Both the position numbers and the translations under genes were made by a program. The notes below the pieces were generated by a model. It saw only the letters and a program-made list of their open reading frames with translations, searched no databases and had not been told where the DNA came from. A DNA stretch of 64,000 nucleotides from Deinandra increscens subsp. villosa (lineage: Eukaryota > Streptophyta > Magnoliopsida > Asterales > Asteraceae). Position 1 is the first letter of the stretch, and every line of letters starts with the position of its first letter. The stretch lies in assembly GCA_039602395.1 (NCBI GenBank), contig JBCNJP010000024.1, positions 4,991,524 through 5,055,523 of the forward strand, in the 5' to 3' direction. This document shows, one piece after another, positions 44,958 through 56,865 of this stretch.

Positions 44958-46499
44958 TTTTTTAATTCATTTTGTCTTAAATTTTTGTACATATTCTTTT
45001 AACTTTGTTTTATCTTAAGTTTGTCTTATATGGACCTGCATGCTAAATTCAAATTGTCTTGAATCAGGTGGCTGTCGCAGTTAAGCATTTTGATTGGCTA
45101 AATTCCTAAATCAAGAAATCAATGATCACGTCATCTACCTTCCAATGATTTCTGGCCAATCGTCACTCGAATATGATCAAGGGAGTAATTAAGTTCCATT
45201 TACCTTGCAATTTCTCTCATAACTGATTATTGATGTCTTTATTGCTATCTTGTGGGGAAATTGGGGGTAAATCACACTAAACCTGCTTAAATCTCATGAC
45301 ATCTTTCTCAAATTATCTCCTTTCACTCATGCATTCGAAGCGGATTCCTTGTCAAAATATTTTCTTCGAAAGTGTCTCCATTCAAGCGTTTTTCAAATTT
45401 GTGTCAAGTATCGATCGAATCATTTTTTTTTGTTTTTATTTTTCTTATTGAAAATCCAAAAATAAAGTATTTGTGTATTTTGGGGGAAGAATAAATTAAT
45501 CAAAATTTCAAAAAATGAGAAATTGATCCGACCATGTGAGAAATGATAGTACATCAACATGCGTTATCTGCCATGGATAGAGTAGGAATAAAAGCTGTAC
45601 TGTGCTTGTATGATCTTTGGGTGTGCATGACTAATATGATATCTATGAGTATGATATAAACATAAAGCTTGCCTGATAATCTAGTTTTCTTTTTTTGATA
45701 AGTGTTGCAATGATTCTGATATTAAGAGATGTTCTGATGTACGCATGCTTTGCAATAAGGCTTTATGCCATTTTTACACTCAACTCAGTGAGTCTTCTTT
45801 GCGTGCTTATGAAGCCGACCTGCTCACCTGCTGATTGAGTTTCTGCTTTATTTTCTTGGTGTTTAGTATATATCATTGGACTTTCTCAGCGTGCATGCCG
45901 ATAAGGCCGACCTGATTGTTGTTGATATATACGTCTTCTGCTTTATTTTTTTTTATTTTCCTAAGTGCATCGGGCTTTCTCTGCGTGCTTTGCGGCCGAC
46001 CTGATTGCTGTTCACTTAGGGTTCTGCTTTATTTTTGCATGAAACATCATGAACGCATGTCTCAATTTGAAAAGAAACAAAAAGAAAAATCAAGATAAAT
46101 GTGATGATTTGTTAACTTCTTTGACAGAGTGAGGCTGGGTGATCAGTGCATGATTAATACACCTTAAGCATATCCAAAAATGTTAAATACTATTAGTGCA
46201 TGCTTAATTTCAATGTGATGCATTCGGGATCTGCTTGACTTGCATGCTGATTAAGATTGAAATTGAAATGTGTATGATGCGTAGTGGTTGATATGATCTC
46301 ACGTCTGGATCTTTCTCAAAATTAAAATAGAGTTTGTTTGTATAGTCGTTTTACATTTCTTATTAGAAAACTCAAAAAGATTTTCTTTCTGCGCTATTTT
46401 TGATAAGATCGATACTTTGTGAAGTGTATGATGATTGTGTGAGTTTGACGGCATTTCCAAAATTTCAAAATCTTAAATGAGTCAAAATTGAATTTTTAG
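44958..46499 (+). other. E4 post-pol noncoding region
   Basis: It holds polypurine-like tracts near 45253-45276 (gtggggaaattgggggtaaa) and 45480-45490 (tgggggaaga), the stem-loop array at 45778-46020, and a block at 46240-46430 that matches E2 in reverse complement. No protein gene is seen. Confidence 0.75.
45778..46020 (+). other. E4 three-unit stem-loop array with covarying arms
   Basis: Unit 1: ACTCAA (45778-45783) with TTGAGT (45835-45840), plus inner GTGAG/CTCAC. Unit 2: GTATATATCA (45866-45875) with TGATATATAC (45923-45932). Unit 3: CCTAAGTG (45960-45967) with CACTTAGG (46013-46020). Each contains (T/C)(T/A)GCGTGC, a short variable segment and CCGACCTG. Units are followed by TTCTGCTTTATTTT. 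Even the linker cttggtgttt before unit 2 matches E2. Confidence 0.9.
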
Positions 46500-47402
46500 G
46501 GTTTCAGCGAAACTACTGTTTCGCCTGATTAGTTTCGCCGTACGCGCTCTCAGCGATTCTATACTTTCGTTATCGGTGAAATTAATCTGTTTGATCAAAT
46601 TCTCGAGCGAATCTGCTCTTTCGCTTAGGCAAAACTACTGTTTCGCCCTAGCGAAACTACGGGCGAAACTGCCCAGGTACTTATACCCTTCATCGAGATC
46701 ATCGGTCATTATCTCCAAACACCATTCCGAAAACCTGCAACAAAACCTCCCTCGCGAAACTCTCAATTTCGCCCAAACCCGTTCCTGTTTTATTGCCATT
46801 TTAACCGATATCGGCTTGAGGTATACAGTTTCTGGACATCCCCTCACATTTATCGCATCTGAAAATGCAAATTTTTTAGGGTTTTATTGTTAATCGGTGC
46901 TTAAAGAGTTCTCGGCATCGTAATCTGACAATAAAATTGTGTTTAGACCAACATTTTGCTCGATTTATCGTCTTATCTTGTTTACAGTTGGTTTTGATTG
47001 AAAAAGAAAAGCTTAAAAATCGATTTCCGGATTTTTGAATTTGAAGAGTCGCGTTCAGCGAAACTGCATGTTCCTCCAGCGAAACTGAACGAAAGTTCAA
47101 AATCACGAGCGAAACTGTTCAACGATAATGCCCTAATTTCGTTGACAGTGTCACCGTGATTCCCAGCGAAACTGTTGTTTCGCCTTCGGCGAAACTACAG
47201 TCTCGCAGTGAAACTGCTGTTTCTCGGCGAAACTGACTTCGTCAGTGTCGCTTCGACCTTTCTCACGAATCTGTCGGTTTCGCTGTGTCGCGATACTATG
47301 GTTTCTAAGCGAAACTACTGTTTCGCAGCGAAACTATCTTTTAAATTCAATTTAATTTTAAATTCCTTTTAGCTCACAAAATCTCGGTTTCATACGCAGA
47401 TA
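46500..47402 (+). repeat. E4 pre-ORF3 region with AGCGAAACT motif array
   Basis: More than 20 GCGAAAC or GTTTCGC words occur in both orientations, densest at 46500-46670, 47050-47120 and 47160-47340. Several form inverted pairs such as gcgaaactactgtttcgc. Directly before the ORF3 ATG lies catacgcag|ataatg, which looks like a 3' splice site, so the array may sit in a 5' intron as in E1. Confidence 0.85.
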
Positions 47403-49970
47403 ATGTCAAATTTAAAGCACGAGCCTCGAAGCAATGTAACTGCATTTCTGGATGATAGAACAGACAAGGCCATCGGATTTAGAGACTGTATTGCATGGCT
47501 GAAGAAGTCGTGCATCTTTCATGCCATTTCACATATGCCGATAATTGACGAAAGACATATCAGAGAATTCTGGCTCACGGCTGAGTACGACGTAAAGGCC
47601 AAACCAGAATGTATTCGGGCCAAAGTTATGCAGAAGGATATTGTGATCACCATGAAAACAATTGTTGAAGCTCTCAAACTTGAAGACGACGTTGGTGAAG
47701 TAACAAAGCTGAAGGAACTGGATGTTTTGAAAGGATTTGAGAGAGAAATGGGTTATGAAGGTGGTGAGTTATGGAAGAACAAGAAAGAGATTAAGATGTC
47801 ATTGATGTCAAAGGAATGGAGATACATCGCACATGTTTTCATCTCATGCTTAGACGACAGAAAGGGTGGTTCTGATGGTTTGAACTTGATCTGGGCCGAG
47901 GCCATGCTGTTGGTTTGTAAAGGAAAGAAAGCCAACATACCTCAGAGAATCTTTGACGCAATGGTGTCAAACATTCAAGCACTGAAGAAGTCGAGATGGC
48001 TCTTGTATCCGAGATTTCTGCAAATGATTATTGAACATTTAGAGCCGGAATTGCCAAAGATGGGTGCGGCTCTCGTTGCAAATCCGATGCACCCAAGAAT
48101 TTTATCCGATTGTGCTGCTAAGAGACCCGATTTCTCCGGATACACCACCTACCTGATGAAGCATATGTACTCTGCAAAGAGGTACGAATATATTCAGAAG
48201 TTAATTGAATCTGAAAACAAGAGAAGAAATGACGGGAAAGAAAGTGAGAATGTTAAGGGAAAGAGGAAACAATATGTAAGAAGCTCTGGTAAAGAACCAG
48301 CAGATGAAATTGAAGATGAAATTGAAGAGATGGCACAGCTCGAAAGAAGATCAAAGCAAAAACGTAGTGCCACTGCTGAAGAAGAAATGAGGGCAACCAA
48401 GAAAAGAAAGGTTGATCCCAGATCTGAATTGGATGAAGATGTCATTCGAGGTGTAAATACCTCCTTGGCAAACGAACTCGGGATGATAAAGACCAAGCTA
48501 GTCAATTCTGAGATTAGAGAGAAGGAGAAAGATAAGCAAATCCAGAATATGAATGAGATCATTGAGAAAGAATGTTCACTGATTAAAACCCTGCTGGTGG
48601 AAATTAATGAGATTAAGAAGCACCCGAATATGCCAAACCAGATGAGTGATGCTGAGATTGATTCAATGACTGATTTCTCATAATTTACAACTGAAGCAGC
48701 AGGTGGCAGTGGTTCTGGTGCAAATGAAGCTGGTGGAAGTGGTGGTGGTGGAAATGAAGCTGGTGGAAGTGGTGCTGTGAATGTTGAAGATCTGGATGCC
48801 ATTAATGTGAGTGATGTAAACCTGTATGATTTTGAAACAGAGAAACACCCAGAGATCGTCCAGGCACAATTCCACCACCTTTTTTATGAATGTGATGAAG
48901 AGGCTGACATTGATGATCTTTCAGAGCCTGAAAACTACTCTTTGACTGAAAATTCCCTGACTTATCAAGCGAAGATCAGCTCTGTCAGTCAAGAAGTAAT
49001 TGATTTGAGAAGAGAAGAATGGTTCACCAAGCCTGAAATTGAAGATCAGACTCCTTTATTCCAAAATATCTCACAACCGAAAAGGAAAGAGTTTGATCGT
49101 CACATCATAAGCTGGAAATTCAATGTAGCTATTCATGCCTTTATGATCAAAAGGAGAGGGGGCAGTATCTCATATATACACAAACGTGATAGCTTCAAGA
49201 CCTTACCCAGATGGGATCTGAGGCGGTTGGCAGAGCTCCCCCTTATTGATGAAGACCAAAGTACAAGGGCAATAAATTTGAAGATGATGCTACAGCAGGC
49301 TGCGAAAGACGATTTTGTGTCCTTTGGGTATATGAAAGGTGAAAGGAAGAAGTCAAGGACTGAAATTGATGAAACGACTGGAAAGCCCAAAGTCTACCTG
49401 AAGTTCAAACCAGCTAAAACAATGAACAGGGTCAGAATTCCAGATCAACAACTTTCAAGGCTGCAGTTATTCAAGAAATGGTTTTATGATAATCAAACCG
49501 GTGAGGCGGTTATCAGAATTGGAGAAGATGCTGAGATTAGATTGTTTGATCCAATGGAAGTCTTTTCATTTAGCAACGATGATCTGAAGACCTTATGTGA
49601 GAAACCAATCCGATGCGGGGCAGGAGAAGACACAGCTGAAGAGGCAAATCTGTTTATGAGAGTTGCCAACAAGGCCCGGGGGATTGTCAAAGAAATCAAG
49701 GATTTAGCACAGAAGGTAAGGGCTGATGAAGACAGAATGGAAGAAGATAGGGATTTGGCAAACCAGATGAACAAATCTTGGGGCAGTCTTGGAGAATCAT
49801 CTAAACAAGTTGAAAAGCCGGCTGATGTCCCCATTGCTAATGAGCCAACTGTTTTGGGGGAATCAGAGGCAGATGTCCCCGTTGCTAACGAGCCAACTGT
49901 TTTGGGGGAATTAGGGACTACAGATTTGAACAAAGAGCCAAGCACGATTGAAGCCGGAGCTGAAGAATGA
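47403..49970 (+). pseudogene. E4 ORF3, single in-frame stop
   Basis: The start is MSNLKHEPRSNV at 47403. The N-terminal domain matches the other ORF3 copies in layout (LKKSCIFHAI, KEWRYIAHVFISCL, LYPRFLQMII) but is the most diverged. A Lys/Glu coiled coil follows (48200-48600), an in-frame TAA at 48681-48683, then a Gly-Ser linker (GGSGSGANEAGGSG) and a C-terminal domain with SWKFNVAIHAFMIKRRGG near 49110. The tail carries a duplicated ADVP(I/V)ANEPTVLGE unit. Length is about 855 codons. No signal peptide or membrane helix is visible. It is the least damaged ORF3 in the window; its function is unknown. Confidence 0.8.
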
Positions 49971-49989
49971 AGATCAAGAGGCTGAATCC

Positions 49990-50006
49990 CTCCCTAGGGG
50001 GAATAT
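49990..50006 (+). other. E4 polypurine tract
   Basis: tccctagggggaatat directly before the 3' LTR. Confidence 0.85.
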
Positions 50007-50469
50007 TGAAGATCAATGTAGGGAGGAATTCATAGTTTTGTTAAGTCTACTTGTTTAGATTAGCTTAATTGTAATCTTGTCTTTCTGGTAGTTAGCGAAA
50101 CTACCGAGCGAAACTGTGTTTCGCTCGGTATCTTGATTAGTCGGTCTCAGTGACAGTTTCGCTTGGCCAGCGAAACTGTCTACTGATGTGTATAAATAGT
50201 AGCCTTAGTGCTCTCATTTGTAACTTTTGCAACATTCTCAACCCTAATACAGATTTCTGCATTTTTGGTAAGTTTGGTGACGGCTAGGAGCATTCTATTA
50301 CATCTTTGTAGCTTTTTGTTCATCTCTTATCATTCTTTTGGTTGATGTTGTGATTGTTCAATACTAGAAATCCATTTTAGCTATTCGAAATCATCATCTA
50401 TTGTTGTTTGATTGGTTTTCTTCTCAAAATACCATCATTAGCACTGATTAAGATCAGTGAGGACCAACA
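50007..50469 (+). repeat. E4 3' LTR (463 bp)
   Basis: This is the partner of 37916-38389. It lacks one 12-bp motif unit (taccagcgaaac) and has one base fewer in the hairpin loop, so the 13-bp stem is intact. TATAAATA is at 50191-50198. Confidence 0.95.
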
Positions 50470-53400
50470 ATATAGCACTGTTGTTGTCTGCAAGGATATG
50501 AGTCTCCATGAACTTGATGCCATAATCCAACATTTGATTCTGGATCCATAAGACTTGACTGTAGCAGCTTGATGCAGCGATGTATTCAGCCTCAGCAGTA
50601 GAAGTAGACACGCAGGTTTGCTTCTTGCATTGCCAAGACACAAGTCTTTCTCCCAAAAATTGACATCCTCCTGAAGTATACTTTTTGTCCAAGTTGCAGC
50701 CAGCATAATCACTATCAGTGTAAGCTTTAAAGGAGAAATCTGAGTTCTTTGGATACCACAACCCAAGCTTTGGTTGTCCTTTAGGGTATCTAAAGATCCG
50801 CTTCACAGCTAACATCTGTGATTCCTTTGGTTGACACTGGTATCTAGCACATAAACAGACACTAAACATGATGTCAGGTCTGCTTGCTGTGAGATAGAGC
50901 AGTGATCCAATCATTGCCCTGTAGAGGTGAACATCCACCGGTTTCCCACTTAAATCACTGTGTAGCTTATGAGAAGTGGAGATAGGAGTTTTTGAGGTTG
51001 AAACAGACTGCATATCAAACCTTTTTAGCATATCTTGAATGTATTTGGATTGATTCAAGAAAATTCCATTTGCAGTTTGCTTCACTTGCAAGCCTAAGAA
51101 GAAGTTCAGTTCTCCCATTGAACTCATCTCAAACTTAGATTGCATCAAACTTTCAAACTCTTTACATAAGGCAGCATTGGATGAACCAAAGATGATGTCA
51201 TCAACATAGATTTGTACCATCAAAGTATCTTTGCCATCAGATTTCACAAACAGTGTTTTATCAATAGCTCCTCTCTTATAGTCATTCACTAGGAGATAGT
51301 TTGAGAGTGTCTCATACCATGTCCTAGGAGCTTGCTTGAGACCATATAAAGCTTTAATCAACTTGCAGACCCTGTTGGGGTAATGAGGGTCTTCAAAGCC
51401 TAGAGGTTGCTTGACATACACATCCTGTTCCAAAAGACCATACAGAAAAGCACATTTAACATCCATTTGAATTACCAAAAAGTTTTTGAATGCAGCATAG
51501 GCAAGAAATATTCTGATTGCTTCAAGCCTGGCTATAGGAGCAAAAACTTCATCATAGTCAATGCCTTCTTCTTGTTTGTAGCCTTGAGCTACAAGTCTGG
51601 CCTTGTTTTTTATTACTATACCCCTATCATCCTTCTTGTTTTTGAATACCCATTTAGTTCCAATTGGTTCTTCACCTTCAGGTAAGTCAACCAATTCCCA
51701 AACCTTCTGTTTATTGATCTGAAACAGTTCGTCTTGCATTGCCTCTACCCAACTTTCATCTTCCAATGCATCATTGATCTTTGTGGGTACTTCTTGAGAC
51801 AGATATGCAGCATGGAGACAAATGTTTGCATCAATAGATTTGCTTCTTGTCAGCACAGGAGCTGACAAGTCACCTATAATGTTCTCCCTTGGATGGTTCT
51901 TTCCAATTCTTCTATCAGGAAATAGTGGAAATTCATGGCTTCTCCCATTGTGAGGAATATTGAGTTGAGGTAATAACTCAATATTGTTGAGTTGTGATAC
52001 AGGATCTGAACTTTCAGTTGCTTCATGAGAATTGGGAATAGAATCTGAAATCAGATGCTCAAAACTATACTCATTTGAACCAACATCAGTTGAGTTATTA
52101 GATTCATTGTTCTCAGAATTTTCTGAAAAATTGATTTCCGGTTGAATTTCAACCGGAGATCCAACTGTTACAGGATCCGCTTGAACTTCAACGGAAGTTT
52201 AACCGGATGAATTTCTGCATTAGCAAGAACAATTTCAGAGGTTTTCTTTGAGTTGTTGGGTTTCACAGGCTTGGTGCTGGTGGATGGAAAGAAGGTAGGT
52301 TGCATTTGCAGTTCCTTGGCGCTTATCTCCCAGACCTCATCAGCTGATCTTGTGTGATTTTGCTTATGTTCCTGTTCCTGCACTGTTGAACTCAATGGCT
52401 TCTCAATGGTAAAATTGAAAGCAGTGGTTAGTGCATCTATGTCAAATAACCAGTCTGGTTGAGATACAAAACTGTTAAGAGATTTCTCATTAAAAGTTAC
52501 ATTAATGGTTTGCTCAACAATTTTAGTACTTTTATTGTATACTCTGAATGCTTTTGACATACCAGAATATCCAACAAAATATCCTTCATCTGCCTTTTCA
52601 GCAAATTTAGGCAAAAACCTATTAGTTATCAAAATAGTAACAAGACAACCGAAAGATTTAAAGAAGTAAATGTTAGGTTTTCTACCTCTCCAAAGCTCAT
52701 AAGCAGTTTTATTTTTACCCTTAACAATCAAAGTCCTATTTTGGACATAGCAGGCAGTATTTACTGCTTCTGCCCAAAATATCACAGGTAACTTAGAATC
52801 TGCTAGCATTGCTCTAGCAGCCTCAATCAATGTTCTATTTCTCCTTTCAGCAACGCCATTTTGTTGTGGAGTTCTAGGAGCACTGAATTGTCTAAGGATT
52901 CCCTTTTTCTCACAAAATGAGTTCAAAACATGATTTTTAAACTCAGTGCCATTGTCACTTCTGATTGTCCTAACTTTCAGTTTTGCTTGATTTTCTAAAG
53001 ATACAATTAGTGTTTTCAATAATTCAGCAGTTTCATCTTTTGTTTTTAAGAAAAACACCCATGTATATCTAGTGTAATCATCTATTATGACAAAACAGTA
53101 TGACCTTTTCCCTATGCTCATCACTCTAGTTGGACCAAACAGATCCATATGCAAAAGTTCTAGAGGTTGAGTGATAGAGGACACAGTTTTGGGTTTGAAA
53201 GAGGTCTTGTGTTGCTTACCCTTGAGGCAAGAAACACAGTGTTCAGAACAGTTGAACTGATTGTTAGGAAGACCCTTAACCAAGCTGAGATTCACTATTC
53301 TGTTCATGTTCTTGTAATTAACATGACATAACCTCCTATGCCACAAATCAGACTCATCCACTGAGGCTTTGGATATAAAGCATGCAATTCCACTGGCTGG

Positions 53401-53778
53401 AGTGGCAGCAGACATATCCAAAATATATAGTCCTTCTCTCCTAGGTGCTATGAGCAACACAAGTTCCTCAGGGATTTTAACACCAGGTTTCAAGACTATG
53501 GCCTCTTTCTCAGTAAACATCAAATTCAAATTCTTGTCACACATTTGTGAGACACTAAGTAAATTGAAATTTAATGTGTCAACAAAATTTACCTTGTCAA
53601 AGGTAAGCATCCCATTACTGACAGCACCTTGTGCAGTAATGTGTCCTTTTGCACTCACAAAGGCTACAGGACCTCCATTTATGATTTTGGGGTTCTCCAA
53701 TACATGCTTATTTCCTGTCATGTGGCAAGTGCATCCACTATCAACTACCCATAGGCTCTGTTGGCCTTTATTATGCAC
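50470..53778 (-). pseudogene. pol: E3 pol, main part
   Basis: The protease motif DSGCTCHMTG is near 53745. The integrase zinc region (HRRLCHVNY; CVSCLKGKQ), LHMDLFGP, SDNGTEFKN and QQNGVAERRNRTL follow. A one-base deletion near 52190, inside a CCGGTTGAAGTTC motif copy, shifts the frame; the rest runs from about 52190 to 50470. RT has NKARLVAQG, QMDVKCAFLY and YVDD at 51208-51197. RNase H has TDSDYAG and STAEAEYIAA, and is cut at ADNNSAI by E4. The remaining residues are at 37915-37705. Confidence 0.93.
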
Positions 53779-53798
53779 CTACACACAAAGGAAATTGA

Positions 53799-56747
53799 TT
53801 AATTTCTAAAGGGAACCCAAGCCTTTGAAGTCTTAGGCTTGCCAGAAGCATCATATTACTTGTATTCTTTAAGTACTAAAGTATTTAATATTGGATCCTC
53901 ATTCAACAGATCATCTTGATCAATATTCAAGTGTTCAGACTGTGCACTTGATTGACATTGCTTGTCAGTTTTGCTAAGCCTTCTTTCAACAATTTTCCTC
54001 TCTCTATATTCCCTATACTTCTTTTGTCTGTTGGTCAAAACCTTTGGCAACTCACTGGGTGAGATGTAGGTCTGATCAACTCTAGTCACTGGTGAGATTC
54101 TAGCATTAAAGTTTGAAAATTTGTTGGTTTGGCTAGATCTCTCACTATGTAATGCAGCAGTTGCATTTCCATGTGAGCTAGAAGGAACTTTTGGTTGAGA
54201 GTTTTGCTTGTTTTTCACAAAATTTTCTCTAGAGAAGGTTTTTCCTCTAGATGGGTTTCTCCTGGTTTGACCTTCAAAATAGTCACACTCATCAGTGAAC
54301 TAAACCCTGGGTCCTTGTCTAGGTGCAGTAACAGATCTGAGTGTTTTGGAGATTTCCGGTTGAACTTCTCTTCCGGTTGAAAATTTTTCCGGTTGAAGTT
54401 CAGCCGGAACTCTGTTTGATTTTAAGACTGAAAAACTTCCATTTTTGTTATTCCCAATTAAAATTTTGTTTGACTCAGTATCAAAATACTTCATTGTGTT
54501 ACTTCTTACAGGTGAGATTCTACCTGTAGATCTTTTCTGAGTAAAAACATTTTTGGGTTTTAACAAGTCTTGACCTTTGCTTAATGGGTTGAATTTGCAT
54601 GTTGCAGCCATGTGGCCTTTTTCACCACAGAAAACACATTCAAACATTTTTCTTTGGTAAGAATCTGTGTTTTTGAATATTTTTTCATTAGTGACCTGGT
54701 GGTAAGTGATCTTACCCATTCTTTCAGTTTCACTTGGTTTTGGCTGCTCAGGTAGTTTGCCTCCAACTTTTGAGTCTTTTGGCTCATAAATAGTTGGTGG
54801 TGGAAAAGCAACTTTTGGTTTTAAAACCCTGGATTGGTCAACAGATGCTGAAGTTCTAGCATCTTTGACTTCACAGTTTGAAGATGGTTCAACAGATTTT
54901 GATTCAGATGAGGAAGATGCATTGCTGTCAACAATTAGACTCACACTGCACTCCTTCTGAAGTGCCTGGATTGGAGCAATAACAGGTGAGTATTCCTTGT
55001 GTGGTTCAATATTGTTGTACCCAATACCTGTTTTCCCATGCATAGCCCCATTCCAAAGTTTCTCAGCTTTCTTGTTAGCTGTTTGGAATTTGTCACAGGT
55101 GAACAAGGCATCTTTTAGCTTAATTTCAAGAACATCATTTTCTGCTTTTGCATCTTTTGTTTCTTGTCTTGAAATAGTTAGCTTGTTCAACAAGTCCTCT
55201 AGTTGTGTTTCCACAATGGAGTTAGTTTGCTTCAAAACATCAAATTCTTTGTTTAAATTTTCAATTTTGGTGATGTATGCAGTTTCAGTTTTCTTAAAGC
55301 AATTCTGTAACTCATTCAAGTTGGAAACTTCATCAATCAGATCAGTGTTGTGTTTCCTGTATTTTGCCACTTGTTCTATGCAGGCAGGGCTGCACAGATT
55401 TTCCAAAACATTTTCAGGAATCTCATTTACCTGTTCAGTTGAATCTTCTTTAGCCATCAAAGCATGGTTGATTGGCTCAAACTCAGTGACAAAGTCATCC
55501 CACTCATAGCATTCAGTCTGGTTTACCACATTTTGATTTCCAAGTGGTTTTGGTTGAGTTGGCTGCTGGTTGCTGTTGTTGTTGTTTTGTTGACTGCTGC
55601 TGTTGTTGCTTCCATGGTTTGATCTCTATTGGACATTGTTGTTATTGTTCTGTCCATCTCTCCTTGGCTGCTTGCATTCCCTGTCAAAATGGCCAAGTTG
55701 GTGACAATTATAACATTTAGCTTTAGATTTATCCAACCCAATTGATGATCCCTTTGACCCTTTATAAGTTCTTCCAGTTCTTTTATAAAATCTTTGGGCC
55801 CTTACAGAAACCATAGCCAGTTGAGTTAAAATGTCCATCTCTTCTAGATCATCTACCCCTAAGCATTCCAAGTCTTCAGGTGTGAATCCTTGAGATGAGT
55901 CAGTTGCCACATAGGCAGAGTGAGAGTTGTCAAACAGTGTTGAAGAACTCTCTGAGCCTCTAGGTGACTCAATGAAACTGACTGAGGGTGAGTGATATTG
56001 AGATGAATTTGAGATCTTTTGAAAATCAGTTGTAACCAAAGCAGTGGTTTGCAACTGTGGTGATGCTTCAGGAAAGCTGTTCTGCTTAAAATTAAGCTCC
56101 GTTTCATAAGCACTAAGAATTCCATGGAGTTCACTTAGTTCAAGCTTTTTGAGATCTTTGCACTCCCTGATGCTGACTGTGTAGACAGTCCAAGCTGGAG
56201 GTAATGATCTCAAGAACTTTCTGTTGGCATCAGCCTGTTCAGTTTTTACTTCTACTTTTTGCAATTCATCAAGAAGTGAAACAAATCTAAGATACTGGTT
56301 GGTCATAGATTCACCAGTTTTGTAAGTAAAGTTTTCATATCTTTGTTTCAAAACATCTTTCTTGTTTTCCTTAACTTCACTAGACCCTTCATACATTTCA
56401 CTGAGAGCATTCCACAAGCCATGTGCTGTCTTATATCCCTTGAACCCTACAAGTATAGAGTTGGGTAATGCAGCCTGGAGTGTCCAGTAGGCCTTGTGAT
56501 CATATTCAAGCTCGATATAATGAGCTTCAACATATTTGTCTAGTGGTTTTGGTATTTGCACTTGGGCATCGTCAGCAGATTGAACAGTTGGATTGTAAGG
56601 ACCTACAGTCAACCTGTTCCAAATGCGTCTGTCTAGGCTTCTAACAAAACCTTCCATCCTGAGTTTCCAAGTATCAAAGTCATCAGGAGTGAAAATTGGT
56701 GGTTTGTTAGAGCTACCATTAAGTAAACCAAGAGTTAAATCAGTCAT
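53799..56747 (-). pseudogene. gag: E3 gag with three premature stops
   Basis: The start is MTDLTLGLLNGS at 56747. The capsid-type region includes FTPDDFDTWKLRMEGF and LRSLPPAW. GVDDLEEMDILTQLAM precedes the first knuckle, CYNCHQLGHFDREC, near 55710-55670. A long coiled coil leads to a second knuckle, CVFCGEKGHMAATC, near 54640-54595. One frame runs to the terminal TAA at 53799-53801 (after WVPFRN), interrupted by TAG at 55626-55628, TAG at 54300-54302 and TAA at 53856-53858. All three fit single C-to-T changes. Pol follows in another frame. Confidence 0.92.
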
Positions 56748-56851
56748 TGTGAAAAACAGTTTTGTAAAACAGAAAAAGGCTTAAAGAAATCAAGTAAGCA
56801 AGTAAAGTATCAGCTTTGAAGCACTAGAAGTCTTCAAAGTAGAGAGCCAAA

Positions 56852-56863
56852 GCTCTGATACCA
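56852..56863 (-). other. E3 primer binding site
   Basis: GCTCTGATACCA on +, complementary to the initiator tRNA-Met end, lies two bases from the 5' LTR. Confidence 0.94.
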
Positions 56864-56865
56864 AT

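Larger units (their letters stand above)
37916..50469 (+). mobile_element. E4: nearly complete copia Sirevirus-like retrotransposon
   Basis: This 12,554-bp element has 5' LTR 37916-38389, PBS 38393-38404, a motif-rich leader, gag, pol, a stem-loop array, a motif-rich pre-ORF3 region, ORF3, PPT and 3' LTR 50007-50469. The LTRs differ by about eight substitutions and four indels. Coding regions carry at least two frameshifts and several stops, so it is not autonomous as it stands. Confidence 0.95.
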
